From assembly GCF_949987535.1 (NCBI RefSeq), contig NC_080074.1:42701641-42765640 (forward strand): a stretch of 64,000 nucleotides of DNA, given 5' to 3'. The DNA is from Balaenoptera acutorostrata (lineage: Eukaryota > Chordata > Mammalia > Artiodactyla > Balaenopteridae). Position 1 is the first letter of the stretch. Each line of letters starts with the position of its first letter. The notes below the pieces were generated by a model. It made no database searches. It was given only the letters and a program-made list of their open reading frames with translations, and had not been told where the DNA came from. Below are positions 34,720-45,496 of the stretch, in pieces. Made by a program: the position numbers and the translations under genes.

Positions 34720-36285
34720 CCAGATCAGGGCTGTAGAGGCATTTCCCTAAAGGCATATGGACCCCCCCAAAACCTGGGCCTCTCAAGAACCTACTACAAA
34801 ATTCAGGGAAGGTTTTCTCAGCTTTTTAAGATATGGGGTAGATAGCATTTCTGTAATCGGAAAGGAAAGGAAGCAGTAGAGACAGAGAAATTGAAGAGCA
34901 AAGAAATATAACAAAGAATGCCAAAATGAATCAAAAGCACAGGCAGAGTGAATGTTCTTGGTAAGGGTTGGAGAACCACCTGTTCCCCTGAGGTCAGGGA
35001 CAGCAAGTGTAAACATGGGAGAAAAGATGGGCCATTCGAGGCAAAGAGGAGGAAGGCTGAGGGCAATGTTGGCTGGTGGCTGGGAATTCGGATGAAAGAG
35101 AAGGTGATGTCATCAACTGCAAAGAAGAGAGAAAAGTGGAATAGGGCATTTAAGGGGTTAAGATGGATGAAACGGACTGGTTCGGAGGGTAAAGTTAATG
35201 GTATTTTTCATACTAGTAGAGCTAGAAAAACTCTGCTGTAATAAGAAAGCATAAGCAGAGCTAGAAAAGCAAGAAAGCTCTGGTAGAAAAGAAAACCTAA
35301 ACAACACTGTAAGAGAAGATAAAGAACTGAAGAGAAATAGTACTCATTAAAGAAAAGGTTAAGAAATAATGCAGGTTATAAGAAAGTGGGAGTTTGAAGC
35401 AAGTTAATAAAAAGCAACTATGGCAAGTATAAAAAATGATACTTTAATCTACCTTTCAGACTTTAAGCATATATAACATTATATTCTCTGCCAGAAAATG
35501 CCTCACAGAGTATTAGGGTTGAGTATGAGTAATTTTTAATTCCCACCACTGCTGCTAAATCTTCGCTAAGAAATAAGGTGGGAACAGCTGCTTCTTTATT
35601 ATTAAGCAGGTACATAAGCAAAATGAGAGAAATTATTTTTTCCTTTATTTAACGTATACTAAAAGATTCCTCTCCACCTAGCTGGCTTCTGGGAAGGAAT
35701 CCTTGCCCTAAAATAAAATAAAGAAGCCCTGTGTTTATATTCACACTCATCTGGTTCAGAGTTTTGTTAAGAAAAAGTAGCATGAAATAAAAAGAATAAA
35801 AATATTTGAAAAATCTGACCTTGGAGCACAAGGTCACGAAGAAAGGCAACCTTGGTTCAGCTTGCCTTAGGACAGCAACGTTGACAAAGGACTTGATTCA
35901 AAATTGGTTAATGGGTTCCAGAGACTGAAGGAGCCGTTACAAGTATAATGTGCATTTCTTGGGAAAAAGAAACATCCTGCTGGACACATTTAACCTTCAA
36001 TTTTGCCTCTTATAATAAGGTTGAAGGAGTCAAACAGACTAGGACCATATGGAATTAAGAAAGGCTTATTCTTCTCCATGAGCGCACATTTCTCGCACTA
36101 GCTCTTCCCCAGGCACGCAATTTACTTTCTACTGGCAGGCTCTTAACTGTTTTGGAAAACACTTAATACTTTGTTACTACCAAAGCCTTCAGTAGTCAGC
36201 ATAAGATGAATGCTCAGCAAAGCCCAGTTTCTACTTCTTTCTCAAGTCAGAAGAGGACATCAAGATACCCTTGCTTAACATAACA
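34720..36285. other. Intergenic, nothing recognised
   Basis: AT-rich, with no exon-like segment. Confidence 0.45.
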
Positions 36286-36289
36286 ATCG

Positions 36290-36495
36290 TCATTTATGGA
36301 GTATTTACCAGGTGCCACGTGCTATAGTCTGATTTAATCCTCCCAACAATGCTACAAGGTGTGTACTGTCATCATTTTACAGATAAAGAAACAGATACAA
36401 AGAAGTCAAGCATTAGGTCCAGCTCACAGAGCTAGTAGGAGTCAGAGCTGTATGCTGAAACCACATGTTTGTTTCCAAAGCTCACACTCTTTCTT
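36290..36495 (-). repeat. MIR
   Basis: Reads as reverse-complement MIR: 'ccaggtgccacgtgctatag', 'atttaatcctcccaacaatg', 'attttacagataaagaaaca' and 'ctcacagagctagtaggag'. Confidence 0.85.
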
Positions 36496-36499
36496 TTGC

Positions 36500-37258
36500 A
36501 CCGCTCTGTCTAAATAAACTGAAAGGATTTCCTAACATTTAGAATGAAAAGAGTCAACAGTTTAAAGAAATGTTTAAAGAGAAATAAAATATTTTTTAAC
36601 TGTGGGTAATTAAATACAAATATAGATTTATTCAAAACCAAATGTTGCACATTATCCCCAGACTCGCTGTAAAATACACTCAGACAAAGACATAGAGGGA
36701 CAGACAGCAGAAATACTTTCAGGTCAGGAGCAAGCCCAACGTCAAATGCTAGGAGGTGGCTGTGGAATTTAGGGACAACAGGAGCATGTCAGAAAGCAAA
36801 CAGGTCAGGTCATGGAGGCATCAAAAAGAACCCAGGGGTAGGAGAGAAAGGACAACAGTGTGCTGAAAACCAGTGCGGCATCAAAATTCAGCGATAGTTT
36901 CATTCGGTAGAAACACGACATAAACCAATGCAAGAAAAAGTAAGTACTGGAAGCAGCAGAGATAAAGGGAATGTCGAATCAGAAGGACAGAATTTTCATG
37001 TTGCTCTACATTAGCTGATGTCATGAAAACAGGGACTGCCCATATTTAGCAAAGCTCACAGCAGGCAGGAATACTTCCAGACTCCCGCCGCAATATCAGG
37101 AGATGTCAATCACCACTATGTGTTTTTGTACAGTACTGGGTGGACAGAGAATAAGGCTGCTCTTATAATGGGTTTATCCTGGATTGGCCCCAGCATATAA
37201 AATAAAACAATAATAATACTATAAGCTACTTCTGCACTTTATCATGCAGATATATACC
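36500..37258. other. Intergenic, nothing recognised
   Basis: No gene or clear repeat. Confidence 0.45.
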
Positions 37259-37261
37259 AGG

Positions 37262-37465
37262 ACAGTGGTTCTCAACCAATGCCCTCTGCCCCCTCCCCAA
37301 GAGGGCATTTGGCACTGTCTGGAGACTTTTTGACTGTTCCAGTGGGGAGGGAGGGGTGCTATTGGCATCTAGTGGCTGTAGGCATCCTACAACGCCCAGG
37401 ACGGCCCCCATAGGTAAGAATTACCCAGCCCCAAATGTCTACAGTGTGGAGTTTGAGAAGCTCTG
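37262..37465 (+). mobile_element. MER20 (hAT-Charlie) fossil
   Basis: From 'acagtggttctcaaccaatg' through 'ggcactgtctggagactttt', 'attggcatctagtggctgta' and 'catcctacaacgcccaggac' to 'gtttgagaagctctg': nearly the whole MER20. It sits about 1 kb upstream of the CSRP2 promoter. Confidence 0.88.
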
Positions 37466-37861
37466 CACTAGAGGAGGCTATTGCATTTCTGGCCTGAGGG
37501 AAAGCCTTGGTCACCGTCTTTCTTGAGTGCTCCACTTTCCCAAACATCAACTCTCAGGGATCCTCACTTCTGGCACAGAGGTCATCAGTCGGCCTAGAAT
37601 GTGAACAAGATAAAGATGGCATTGTTTGTTTTTCTTTTCATCTAAAACAATAAATCAGCCTGTAGTTCAGGTATTAGGTCCCCTCGGTTGTCATTGCTGT
37701 CCCTGGGCTTTTCTGATACCGACAAATGTAATCCCAAGGCCTTTTGGCGCTCGGGTTTCTGGGTGGGTTTGCCCGCCCCCCTGCACCGCCTCAGCAGCGT
37801 GTGCAGCCGTGCCCCGCGATGGTGGGAAAGGCAAAACACTTGAGTAATGAGGCTTTTTTGG

Positions 37862-37869
37862 TAACGTCA
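37862..37869 (+). promoter_or_regulatory. CRE-like site TAACGTCA upstream of CSRP2
   Basis: One mismatch from the ATF/CREB palindrome TGACGTCA, about 650 bases upstream of the presumed start. TGF-beta induction of Csrp2 through an ATF2-bound CRE has been described in smooth muscle. Whether this is the orthologous site is inference. Confidence 0.35.
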
Positions 37870-38509
37870 TTTATTTAGTCTAGATGAGAAATTTTGCTCC
37901 TTAAGAACAGGAAGGTTGCGGATTCCCAGAAGCTGGAAATCGGGCCAGCGGATACTTGTCCACTGGGGAAGTTAATCACGTTGAGTTTACTTATAAGGGT
38001 AAGGCACGGGACGGGGTGGTGGAAACTCCCGATCTGGCCGGTTTTCTACTGCTGGAAACTCCTCGACCTCGGACTGTTCCCTCCTGAAGGAGAATTGGCA
38101 ACCGCGGTCGGAAGGGCACGTCGCAGGGCGGCGAGGGCTGTTTCCCGACGGGACAGTCCCGCCGTCCGGCCTCTCCGCAGGGTGAGGAAGCCTCCTTTCC
38201 CGGCTCCGGTTAACCACTTCTAGAAACTGCGGGCTCCCGTTCCGAGCGAGAGGAGTAAAGTCGGCGGGAGCGGTCCCGGTACGTGGGAAGATGCTGGGCG
38301 CGCGGGAAGCAGCAGGAAGAGGCGGGATTCTGCCTTTGTCTCTCTGTCTTTACCCCGGAGCCCGGCCGCGAGCAGCTCCCCCCTCCCGCCCTCCGAGCCG
38401 GTCCGGGAATCGGTCAGGCGCGGCGCGGCGCCGCGCGGCGGGGCGGGGCGCGGATGGGGTGGGGGCGGGGCGCCCACAGGCCACGCCCACAGGGGGCTTG
38501 AAAAGGTAC

Positions 38510-38608
38510 CGGCGCTCCCTGCGTCCCGGCTCCCGGACTCACGCCGCGCTCTCTCCGACTGCTTCTCGCTAGTTCCGCCCGCGGTGCGTGGTCCTGCTTG
38601 CGACTCGA
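38510..38608 (+). other. CSRP2: CSRP2 exon 1 (5' UTR, non-coding)
   Basis: The 3' border is a strong donor, CGA|GTGAGT, at 38608/38609, downstream of a GC-box cluster and a ACTCACGCCGCGC stretch. No ATG in good context reads into exon 2. The 5' border is estimated only. Confidence 0.65.
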
Positions 38609-39364
38609 GTGAGTAGGGAGGTGCGGGCGTCTCCGCCGACCCCGGGGGTGGGGGTGGGGTTCCCTCAGCCTCCTGGGATGCGGAGGCCGCCCTGCCGGCG
38701 CCCCCTCTCATCTCCTCCGACGGCCCCATCGCGGTCCCCATTTGGTCCCCCTAGCCATCCTCCTCACCCCTGCGCCCCGATCTCCGCACACCTGCCCCGT
38801 TCCCCGTGGCCGCCCCATCCCTGCTCTCGGATCCCGGGTCCGCTGCGCAGAGAAATAATCGTGCGCGACCTCCATCCCGGTTTCTCCGGGAGAGAGAGGT
38901 AGGATCGAGAGTCTCGCGGGGCTGCTAATTCGCCTTTTAGTAGCCTAGGGCCCCCTCCTCCAGTGGCGCGTTCTCTCTTCGCAAAGGGGAGGGCGGGATC
39001 CGAGTCTCGGGGTCTCCTGTGCCCCGAGTGTGCTGCACGCCGAGGGCGACCTTCCCAGAGGCTGGTTCGGAGCCCTGGGGGTGCGGAGGGGGCTCCCCCA
39101 GCCTGTCGAGCCCGGAATCCTTCCCCTGCTGCGGTACAGAGCTCCTGGTATCCCCATTGTTTGGTGGTCTCTGCCCACCGAGCGCTGAACCTTAAATGTT
39201 GAAGGCACAGCAGTGAAACGTCATATTGATCACTCCCAGCTTTTTCCGGAACTTTCTACCATTCAGGTACAAACCGGGAAAGCAAGAATGCTTGGTTGTA
39301 AATTCTGCAACAGGTCCTGCAAATCACGTCCTCGGTTCCAAAGCTCCACGTAGGCAGTCCCGGG

Positions 39365-39427
39365 GGGGGGGGGGCAGGGTGGGTTTTCTGAGTCGGGAGA
39401 CACCCACGTCTGCCCTGCCCCCCCCCC
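39365..39427. repeat. 15-bp perfect inverted repeat with G13/C10 arms
   Basis: The left arm at 39365-39379 (ten G then CAGGG) is the exact reverse complement of the right arm at 39413-39427 (CCCTG then ten C), with a 33-base spacer. The pairing can partly extend inward (GTGGG against CCCAC). The left arm continues upstream as a 13-base G run. It could form a cruciform or a G-quadruplex/i-motif; that is inference. Confidence 0.8.
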
Positions 39428-40459
39428 AAGCCAGGACGTTTGTAGAACGATATTTGTTTAAATGGTTACCCCAAATGTTCAACCTGTTTTATTCTCAGTC
39501 TGCAGACCAGACTTTTTCCTTTTCCTTTTCATTTTATAAATACTTTTTATTTTGGGTAGTTTTTTTAACTCGGCAGTAAAAATGGTCTCTTTAGTTCTTA
39601 ACTTTTCTAGTTAACCTGTTTTAAAACTCTACTTATAAAAAATGCCAAGAATTCAAATAGGACAGCCACAGAGTTGGCTATAATTTGACTCAAATTTTCA
39701 GGAAAAAGATGGGCAACGGATTCTTAAAGGGTGAGTTGCACATACGTTAAAAACTGCATACCAAACGAGAACAAATTTTATTAAGTCCTTTGTGGTCTCC
39801 CTCCACACTGTCTCCTTGGTCATTGCCCTCTGAAGTTGACTGCCACTTATACTTTACCAATATTTCTCAAGGTTCTTTTTACCCTGGATTCGTTTCCTTT
39901 GCTCTTTCAGAGTGAAGTTAGGTAGACACGGGGGTCTGTATCCCATGAGTCTTTGAAATTCACAGTGCTTGGCTTGGGTGTCTTAAACACACCGTTGGAC
40001 CAGAGCCAATGCTGGTTAATTGAATGAATAAATGAAGGAATGAGTAAGATTGCAATTGTAGAGAACAAAGATTTAATTGGACTCAAGCAATAGAAATATT
40101 AGCAGATTTGATCTAGTTTCTATCATGAGTTTTTTAATGGATTCCTCCAAATGTATTCACAAATATTGATTGATACTGGTATATGCCAAATACTGGGCTG
40201 AAAGCAGTACTCATTGGAGGTCTGTCCTGATGAAATTGCCAACTCACTTGGATTTTGAGGAAACTGTATTTTATACTAAAAAAGCAAGAATGTTGGCATA
40301 GATTAGAGGGGGCAGTAATAAATAAGCTTTCGAAGCCTGGGTCCAGCCTTGACGCCACCACTAAATGTGGACATCTGGGCCTCTAATTTTTCTTCTCTGT
40401 CAAAAATCAGGTAAATCAGATGAGCGGGGGAGAGAAAGCCCACAGCAGGAGAGGAGGCA

Positions 40460-40640
40460 TAGCATGGTGAGAAGGACAGGACTGACCAGTTGGGCCCAAA
40501 TTCACATCCCAGCTTCAGCAGCCACTGGTTTGATGACCTTAAGCAAGTTATTTTACTCTCTGGTCTCAGTTACTTCATCTTGTAAAATGGGTGTAACAGC
40601 ACATACCTTGCAGGGGTTCTCGGAAGGCATGCTGTTCCTT
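40460..40640 (+). repeat. MIR
   Basis: 'cacatcccagcttcagcagc', 'gatgaccttaagcaagttat' and 'cttcatcttgtaaaatgggt' follow MIR order. CSRP2 intron 1. Confidence 0.7.
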
Positions 40641-40924
40641 GTATAAAACCCAGCCCAGTTTGGGAGAGGTTCCTTGTAATTAGACTCCGTTCTGCACTTT
40701 GTTGAATATAGGGGGAAACAGCTATCAGTGAAAGCCTCTTCCAGAAGATTGCTGACTCTGAACAGTATCGCCTAGGCCTTGCCTGGAGGCCAGCTTTCTT
40801 CCCTTCACAGATATTCACAGGTTTCCTCAACTGTATCATTTCCTGGGCTGGTATTTGCATGGCATCCCTTGTGCTCTATTGGGTGGGGTTCCCTACACTT
40901 GGGGTCTTGATTACCTAGGATGGT

Positions 40925-41095
40925 AATACCTAACTTTTTTGTGTCATGGAACTTTTTGGCAGTCTGGTGAAGCCTCTGGACCCCTTCTCAAACTGTTTTT
41001 AGGGGCATAAAATAAAGTACACGGTACCAAGTTCAGTGATCCCCAGAATTTCAAGGCATCTGTGGACCCCAGGTTAAGAACCCTGACTGACTTAG
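40925..41095 (+). mobile_element. hAT-Charlie-type fossil
   Basis: 'ttttttgtgtcatggaactt', 'gcagtctggtgaagcctctg' and 'tggaccccaggttaagaacc' match a known nonautonomous Charlie-type repeat. Confidence 0.55.
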
Positions 41096-41589
41096 GGGAG
41101 TTTTCTCAAACTGGATTGTGGAGGAGCTGGGCACAAATTCTGATTATAAAAATTGTACATTTTAGTGTAAGTCTTAGAGGAAGAAGCAAAAGAAGTATAT
41201 TGTGAATCATTTGCAAAGGATATCAGGTTCCTTGCTTTTTTGTTTGTACCAACAGTACTACTAATTGTCCTTGACTAATAAGAGGACACATACCATTTAA
41301 TACACTAGGGCCATATGACTTCCCAGTTAGGTTTCATGGTGGCTTCTCCTCCAGAAGAGAAAAGCGAAGACAGAATCAAAGCTGCATACCTCCCACAGCA
41401 GGACAGAAAATACCCAATTTAAAAGAACTTGTGCTAGAGCCATATCAGTCACTACTATATTTGTGTTGCTAGCAGTGTTTTAGTTTTAGTGAAACATCAG
41501 TCAAATAAACTCAGTATAGTCTATTTGAATTTCACTGGTATTTTTAAGTTGAATTGTAATTGTGATTTGGTTTTACAGTTATGAGCCAC

Positions 41590-41705
41590 TTAATAATCTA
41601 TACCTCAGCTTTCCCACCCATGCAGTGAAGATAATGATAATGCCTACTTCAGTTGTTATGAGGATTAAGTTAATATAAGTAGACTACTTAACATAGGTAT
41701 AGTAA
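41590..41705 (+). repeat. MIR fragment
   Basis: 'tacctcagctttcccaccca' and 'ttatgaggattaagttaata' are in MIR order. Confidence 0.6.
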
Positions 41706-41739
41706 GCTTTACGTAAGTGTTTCTAATTACTGTTATTTA

Positions 41740-41925
41740 TCATGTGGCAGGCATTATTCGAAGTGCTTTACATGTATTGTCCAATCTCAAAACTGCCTTA
41801 TGACATAAATAAGCAGTATCTCCGTTTTTAAAATGAGAAAACGAGCAGATCAGATAACCAGCCTAAGATCTTTTGGCAAATAAACAGTCGTCTTGGCATA
41901 TAAATCTCAGTCTGACTCCATGTAA
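41740..41925 (-). repeat. MIR
   Basis: Reverse-complement MIR: 'catgtggcaggcattattcg', 'gctttacatgtattgtccaa' and 'tttaaaatgagaaaacgag'. Confidence 0.7.
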
Positions 41926-42434
41926 AAATCACACAAACATTAAATTGTTTGAATAATTGAATAGCTCGCAGTTTGCACAGATTGTGGCTATCTGGGGCTG
42001 GCAGGTGGAGGTCAGAGTGCCCGAGCCGAGAGCGCAGTTGTGTTCTAATGTGTGATTTGACAGCTGGTCTCCAAATCTGTGTCAAGCTGTCCTCCGAGTT
42101 GAAGACATGAGTGGCAACAGGATATAGAATTAGTAATGAATGGTGAGGGTGAGGTGCACAAAGGACAGCTTATTAGATAGAAGGGAGGTTTCCCTCAGTA
42201 GGAGGATGGACTTTGGTTGGCAGAGAGGAGTGGTAGAGAGTACTTTTTGGTTGAAGGTAGCAGTTTGGGTATGAGATTAGCACGTAGAGGACACTTACTA
42301 ACTGCTAGGTGGATGGATGAAGACTGGCCAGCGAGGAAGGTGTTCCTGCGTGTAAGCTGATAGCTCAAGGACTGATCACGCTCAGGGGGTTTGAATGTTC
42401 TCGACCCTTAAATCAGATATGGGAGTTTGGGGGA

Positions 42435-42535
42435 CAGCTTGTGGTTCTGGAGTCAGACATGAGTGGTTGAGCCTAGATTTGCATCTTTGGAGGTCAGTGA
42501 CCTGAGCAAGTCACTTAACCGCTGAACGTTTGGTA
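42435..42535 (+). repeat. MIR fragment
   Basis: 'gtggttctggagtcagacat' and 'gacctgagcaagtcacttaa' match MIR. Confidence 0.65.
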
Positions 42536-42569
42536 ACCATAATCAGGCCCGTTAGTGCTCCTGAAGGAA

Positions 42570-42795
42570 AAGGAAGCCAATATTTGTGGAGCACAGGCTT
42601 CTGCCAGGTACTTTACGAATGTTATCTCGTTAAATCCTTACAACCATCCTATGGCAGAGCGCTCATCCATTTCCAAGTTATAGCTGAAGACATGGAGGCT
42701 CAGAGGTTAAGGAACTCGGCCAAGATCACAGAGCTGGTAACTGACTTTCAAGCTTACATCTGTCTCATTCTGAGTTCCACACTCTTTCTCTTATC
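42570..42795 (-). repeat. MIR
   Basis: 'gccaggtactttacgaatgt', 'gttaaatccttacaaccatc', 'catggaggctcagaggttaa' and 'gatcacagagctggtaactg' read as reverse-complement MIR. Confidence 0.85.
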
Positions 42796-42929
42796 CCTGG
42801 AATGTCTTAGAGGTGGCACGTGCACTGCAGTTTCTATGGCAGACATTATTAACCACAGTGATCTTTAATGTGGAACCTTGACTGGTCTCCAGAATCTTTT
42901 CCAACATAGCTCCAGGAACCCACTATCAA

Positions 42930-43145
42930 TCAATCAACAAGATGAAACTGTTCTGGCATCCCTCTATCAATAGACCATACAGACTTCCCAAAGCCCCTTC
43001 TACACGCTTCTGTGCTTTGGGTTATTTTGCTGTTATTTGTTTACATACTTCTACCACCAAAGTAGAACTCCCTGAGAAACAGGCACCCTTCCTTTACCCT
43101 TTTACCCTCAGCTCCCAACCCAGGATATGGCTTATAAGATGTTGA
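42930..43145 (+). repeat. L2 3' fragment
   Basis: 'gtagaactccctgagaaaca' and 'aacccaggatatggcttata' fit the L2 tail. Confidence 0.5.
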
Positions 43146-43419
43146 ATTGATAGATTTATTGGAGAGCTTCATAAACAGTACAGCATTACAGTGTTTATTA
43201 GCTGCCCCTACCCTGGAAGAATTACTTGAGATTCAGAAACGAAGTCGGGAGTTAGCTGGATGAGGGTGGGAGGGAGGGAGCTAAGTCAGTTTTCCTGATG
43301 TACAGGGATTAGGGGCATACTGAAGGAATGGATGGCCTATGAGGTGGGTAGAAGAAGATGAGTATTGATGACAAAGACTGAACATTGCTAAATACTGATG
43401 ATAAAGGCGGCCAATAATT

Positions 43420-43525
43420 GAATGCCAACTGTAAGCATTTTCTCAACTCATTTTCTTAACACCTCTGAAAGAAAGGTTCTGCTACCCTTATTTTGCACAT
43501 GAGGGAAATGAGACTGTGTGGACTC
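43420..43525 (-). repeat. MIR fragment
   Basis: 'ttcttaacacctctgaaaga' and 'tttgcacatgagggaaatga' are reverse-complement MIR. Confidence 0.55.
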
Positions 43526-43872
43526 CAAAATCCACCTTCTTAGTTCATCCTGAGGCCGAGCTCTCTTGAAGACCAGCTTGAGGACTTAGCTTTGGTAGAA
43601 GGAGCCAAATGGAACTTGGAGCCCATCACTAAGACACAGAGAGTCCTATCCTTGGCTCAGTGGTATTCACTCAGATAAGGGAAGTAGACTAAGCAGGTAG
43701 TTTGGGTTGCAGAAGAAAACCTTTCTAGAATGGGCATTGAGTGCAGCTTAATTTCCAATTAATTACAGCTGTCAAACTCTGGCCTCTTTAAAAATCATTG
43801 TAATTGGGGACAGTTACATATTCTTTAATAAGTGACCCCCTCTGGATGTGGCTCAAGATGAAACTGGTTTAG

Positions 43873-44204
43873 GGGCTTCCCTGGTGGCGCAGTGGTTGAG
43901 AATCTGCCTGCCAATGCAGGGGACACGGGTTCAAGCCCTGGTCTGGGAAGATCCCACATGCCGCGGAGCAACTGGGCCCATGAGCCACAATTACTGAGTC
44001 TGCGCGTCTGGAGCCTGTGCTCCGCAACAAGAGAGGCCGCAATAGTGAGAGGCCCGCGCACCGCGATGAAGAGTGGCCCCCGCTTGCCACAACTAGAGAA
44101 AGCCCAACACAGCCATAAATAAATAAATAAATAAATAATAAAATTTAAAAAAAGATGAAAAATAATAAATAATAAAATTTTAAAAAAAAGATGAAAAAAA
44201 AAAA
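43873..44204 (+). mobile_element. CHR-type SINE with duplicated A-rich tail
   Basis: A complete head and body, then (AAAT)n. The tail segment 'aataataaaattt...aaaagatgaaaa' appears twice (about 44136-44165 and 44170-44200). CSRP2 intron 1, sense orientation. Confidence 0.9.
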
Positions 44205-45269
44205 GATTCTCCTTTTGGGAAGTTATAGCATAATAACAAAGATTCTGTATAATAACAAAGCCCTGCCTGTAGTCATAAGATGTCAAATCTTCTGGAAGCA
44301 TTTAGAATCTGGGTTTATAGACGGATTCACTCGGCATCAGACCAGTTAATTTAAATTACAAGTGGCGGCACGTAGGCTCAAAATTGATGGGTTTGAGTCA
44401 TTCTGATTCTAAAATAAGGCAGTCAGTGCAGCACAGGTGGGGAGAATGATCCCTGTGGTCATTGGTTATCTAGAGAATGAGCTAACTTTACCGCAAGGTG
44501 ACTCAGATTTAGACTATAGTAATTTTCTTCTTGGGCTAAGTCTTAATGATTCTGGGTGGTGTCTTAGACTGGGGAGAAGCAGCAAAGAGAAACTGCACAT
44601 AGGTATTTGGATGTAAACCAAGCTTTTTAATCCAACACAGTGGATAAATCCTAGTGCTGGAGCTCTTTCAGGCAATGAGAACCAAAGAACAAGACAAAAA
44701 AACTGAATTGGCCCATGTTTGGCCTCTTTTGCGAGGTGTGTGTAACGGGGGGTTTTATTTCTCCTCTTACCATTTTGTAAATTAATGCATAGGATCGGGG
44801 AAAGGCATGCAGCCCAGATTGCTCAGTGCAAATCCAGTTTGCTGTGATTAATGTCAGCTGTTGTGGAGTAGTGCAGCCAAGGGCTTGTAGGAAAAATGAA
44901 GCTTTGGGTTTTTGTGTGTGTGTGTTTTTTTTAAATATATGCATAGCAATGCCAGGAGTGACAGAAATGGAAGATGGTCCCATTTCCCTCTGCCAAATTC
45001 AGCAAACACGCATAGGGGTTCACCCTAAAAGTGTAAATTTGAACTTCATTTCTTAGTCCCCGCAAGTGCAACTGTTGTTATACTTGCAGTGCATTGTAAT
45101 GTTCAGAGAAAGGTTTATGAGTGACCAATCAGATAACTTTTTCCCTTACTGTTTGTTGCTCTGAGCTGTGTTCTATAGGTGCTAGTCAGTGGGTTTCCTG
45201 TAGGAGTACTGATAGCAGGATGGACAGCATGAGATGCCCCTCCCATCCTCAAGCCACCAGTTATTGGAT

Positions 45270-45430
45270 GTCTGCCAAGGCATTTATTTACTGTGTTTTA
45301 TCTTCACAATATCTCTTTGAGGTAGAGAGAGCTACCTTTCCCCCCTTTTTTGCAGATAAGAAAATTAAGCCCAACATTGCACAACCATTATAATAGTGAA
45401 GTTAACCCAGGTCTGTCTAAATCAATGTCT
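45270..45430 (-). repeat. MIR
   Basis: 'tatcttcacaatatctcttt', 'tgcagataagaaaattaagc' and 'gttaacccaggtctgtctaa' match reverse-complement MIR. Confidence 0.7.
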
Positions 45431-45460
45431 TCCTCCATCTCTCCTTTCCTTCCTTCCTTC

Positions 45461-45496
45461 CATTACGAAATATTTCCTTCCATTACGAAATATTTC
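45461..45496. repeat. 20-bp tandem duplication
   Basis: CATTACGAAATATTTCCTTC at 45461-45480 is followed at once by a second copy of its first 16 bases. Confidence 0.9.

Larger units (their letters stand above)
37730..39110 (+). promoter_or_regulatory. CSRP2: CpG island and promoter of CSRP2
   Basis: A sharp island of C+G and CpG density in AT-rich surroundings, centred on 38370-38640 and covering exon 1 and the start of intron 1. The core carries GGGGCGGGGC at 38440-38449, a second GC box at 38461-38471 and CCACGCCCAC (KLF/CACCC type) at 38481-38490. There is no TATA box, so dispersed initiation is expected. Several long open frames cross this block on both strands, but they are side effects of CpG richness. 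Confidence 0.85.

Noticed and set aside
38220..38741. 173-codon antisense frame across the CSRP2 promoter, plus other frames in the CpG island
   Set aside because: GC-rich DNA is poor in stop codons. The translations are low-complexity A/G/P/R with no recognisable domain and no splice context.
43869..44122. Open frames with the recurring peptide pattern 'GPSCSAACGIFPDQG', also at 5286, 13047, 23433, 33000, 59265, 60753 and 61611
   Set aside because: All lie in CHR-type SINEs, in either strand. They are translations of the tRNA-derived body and not genes.
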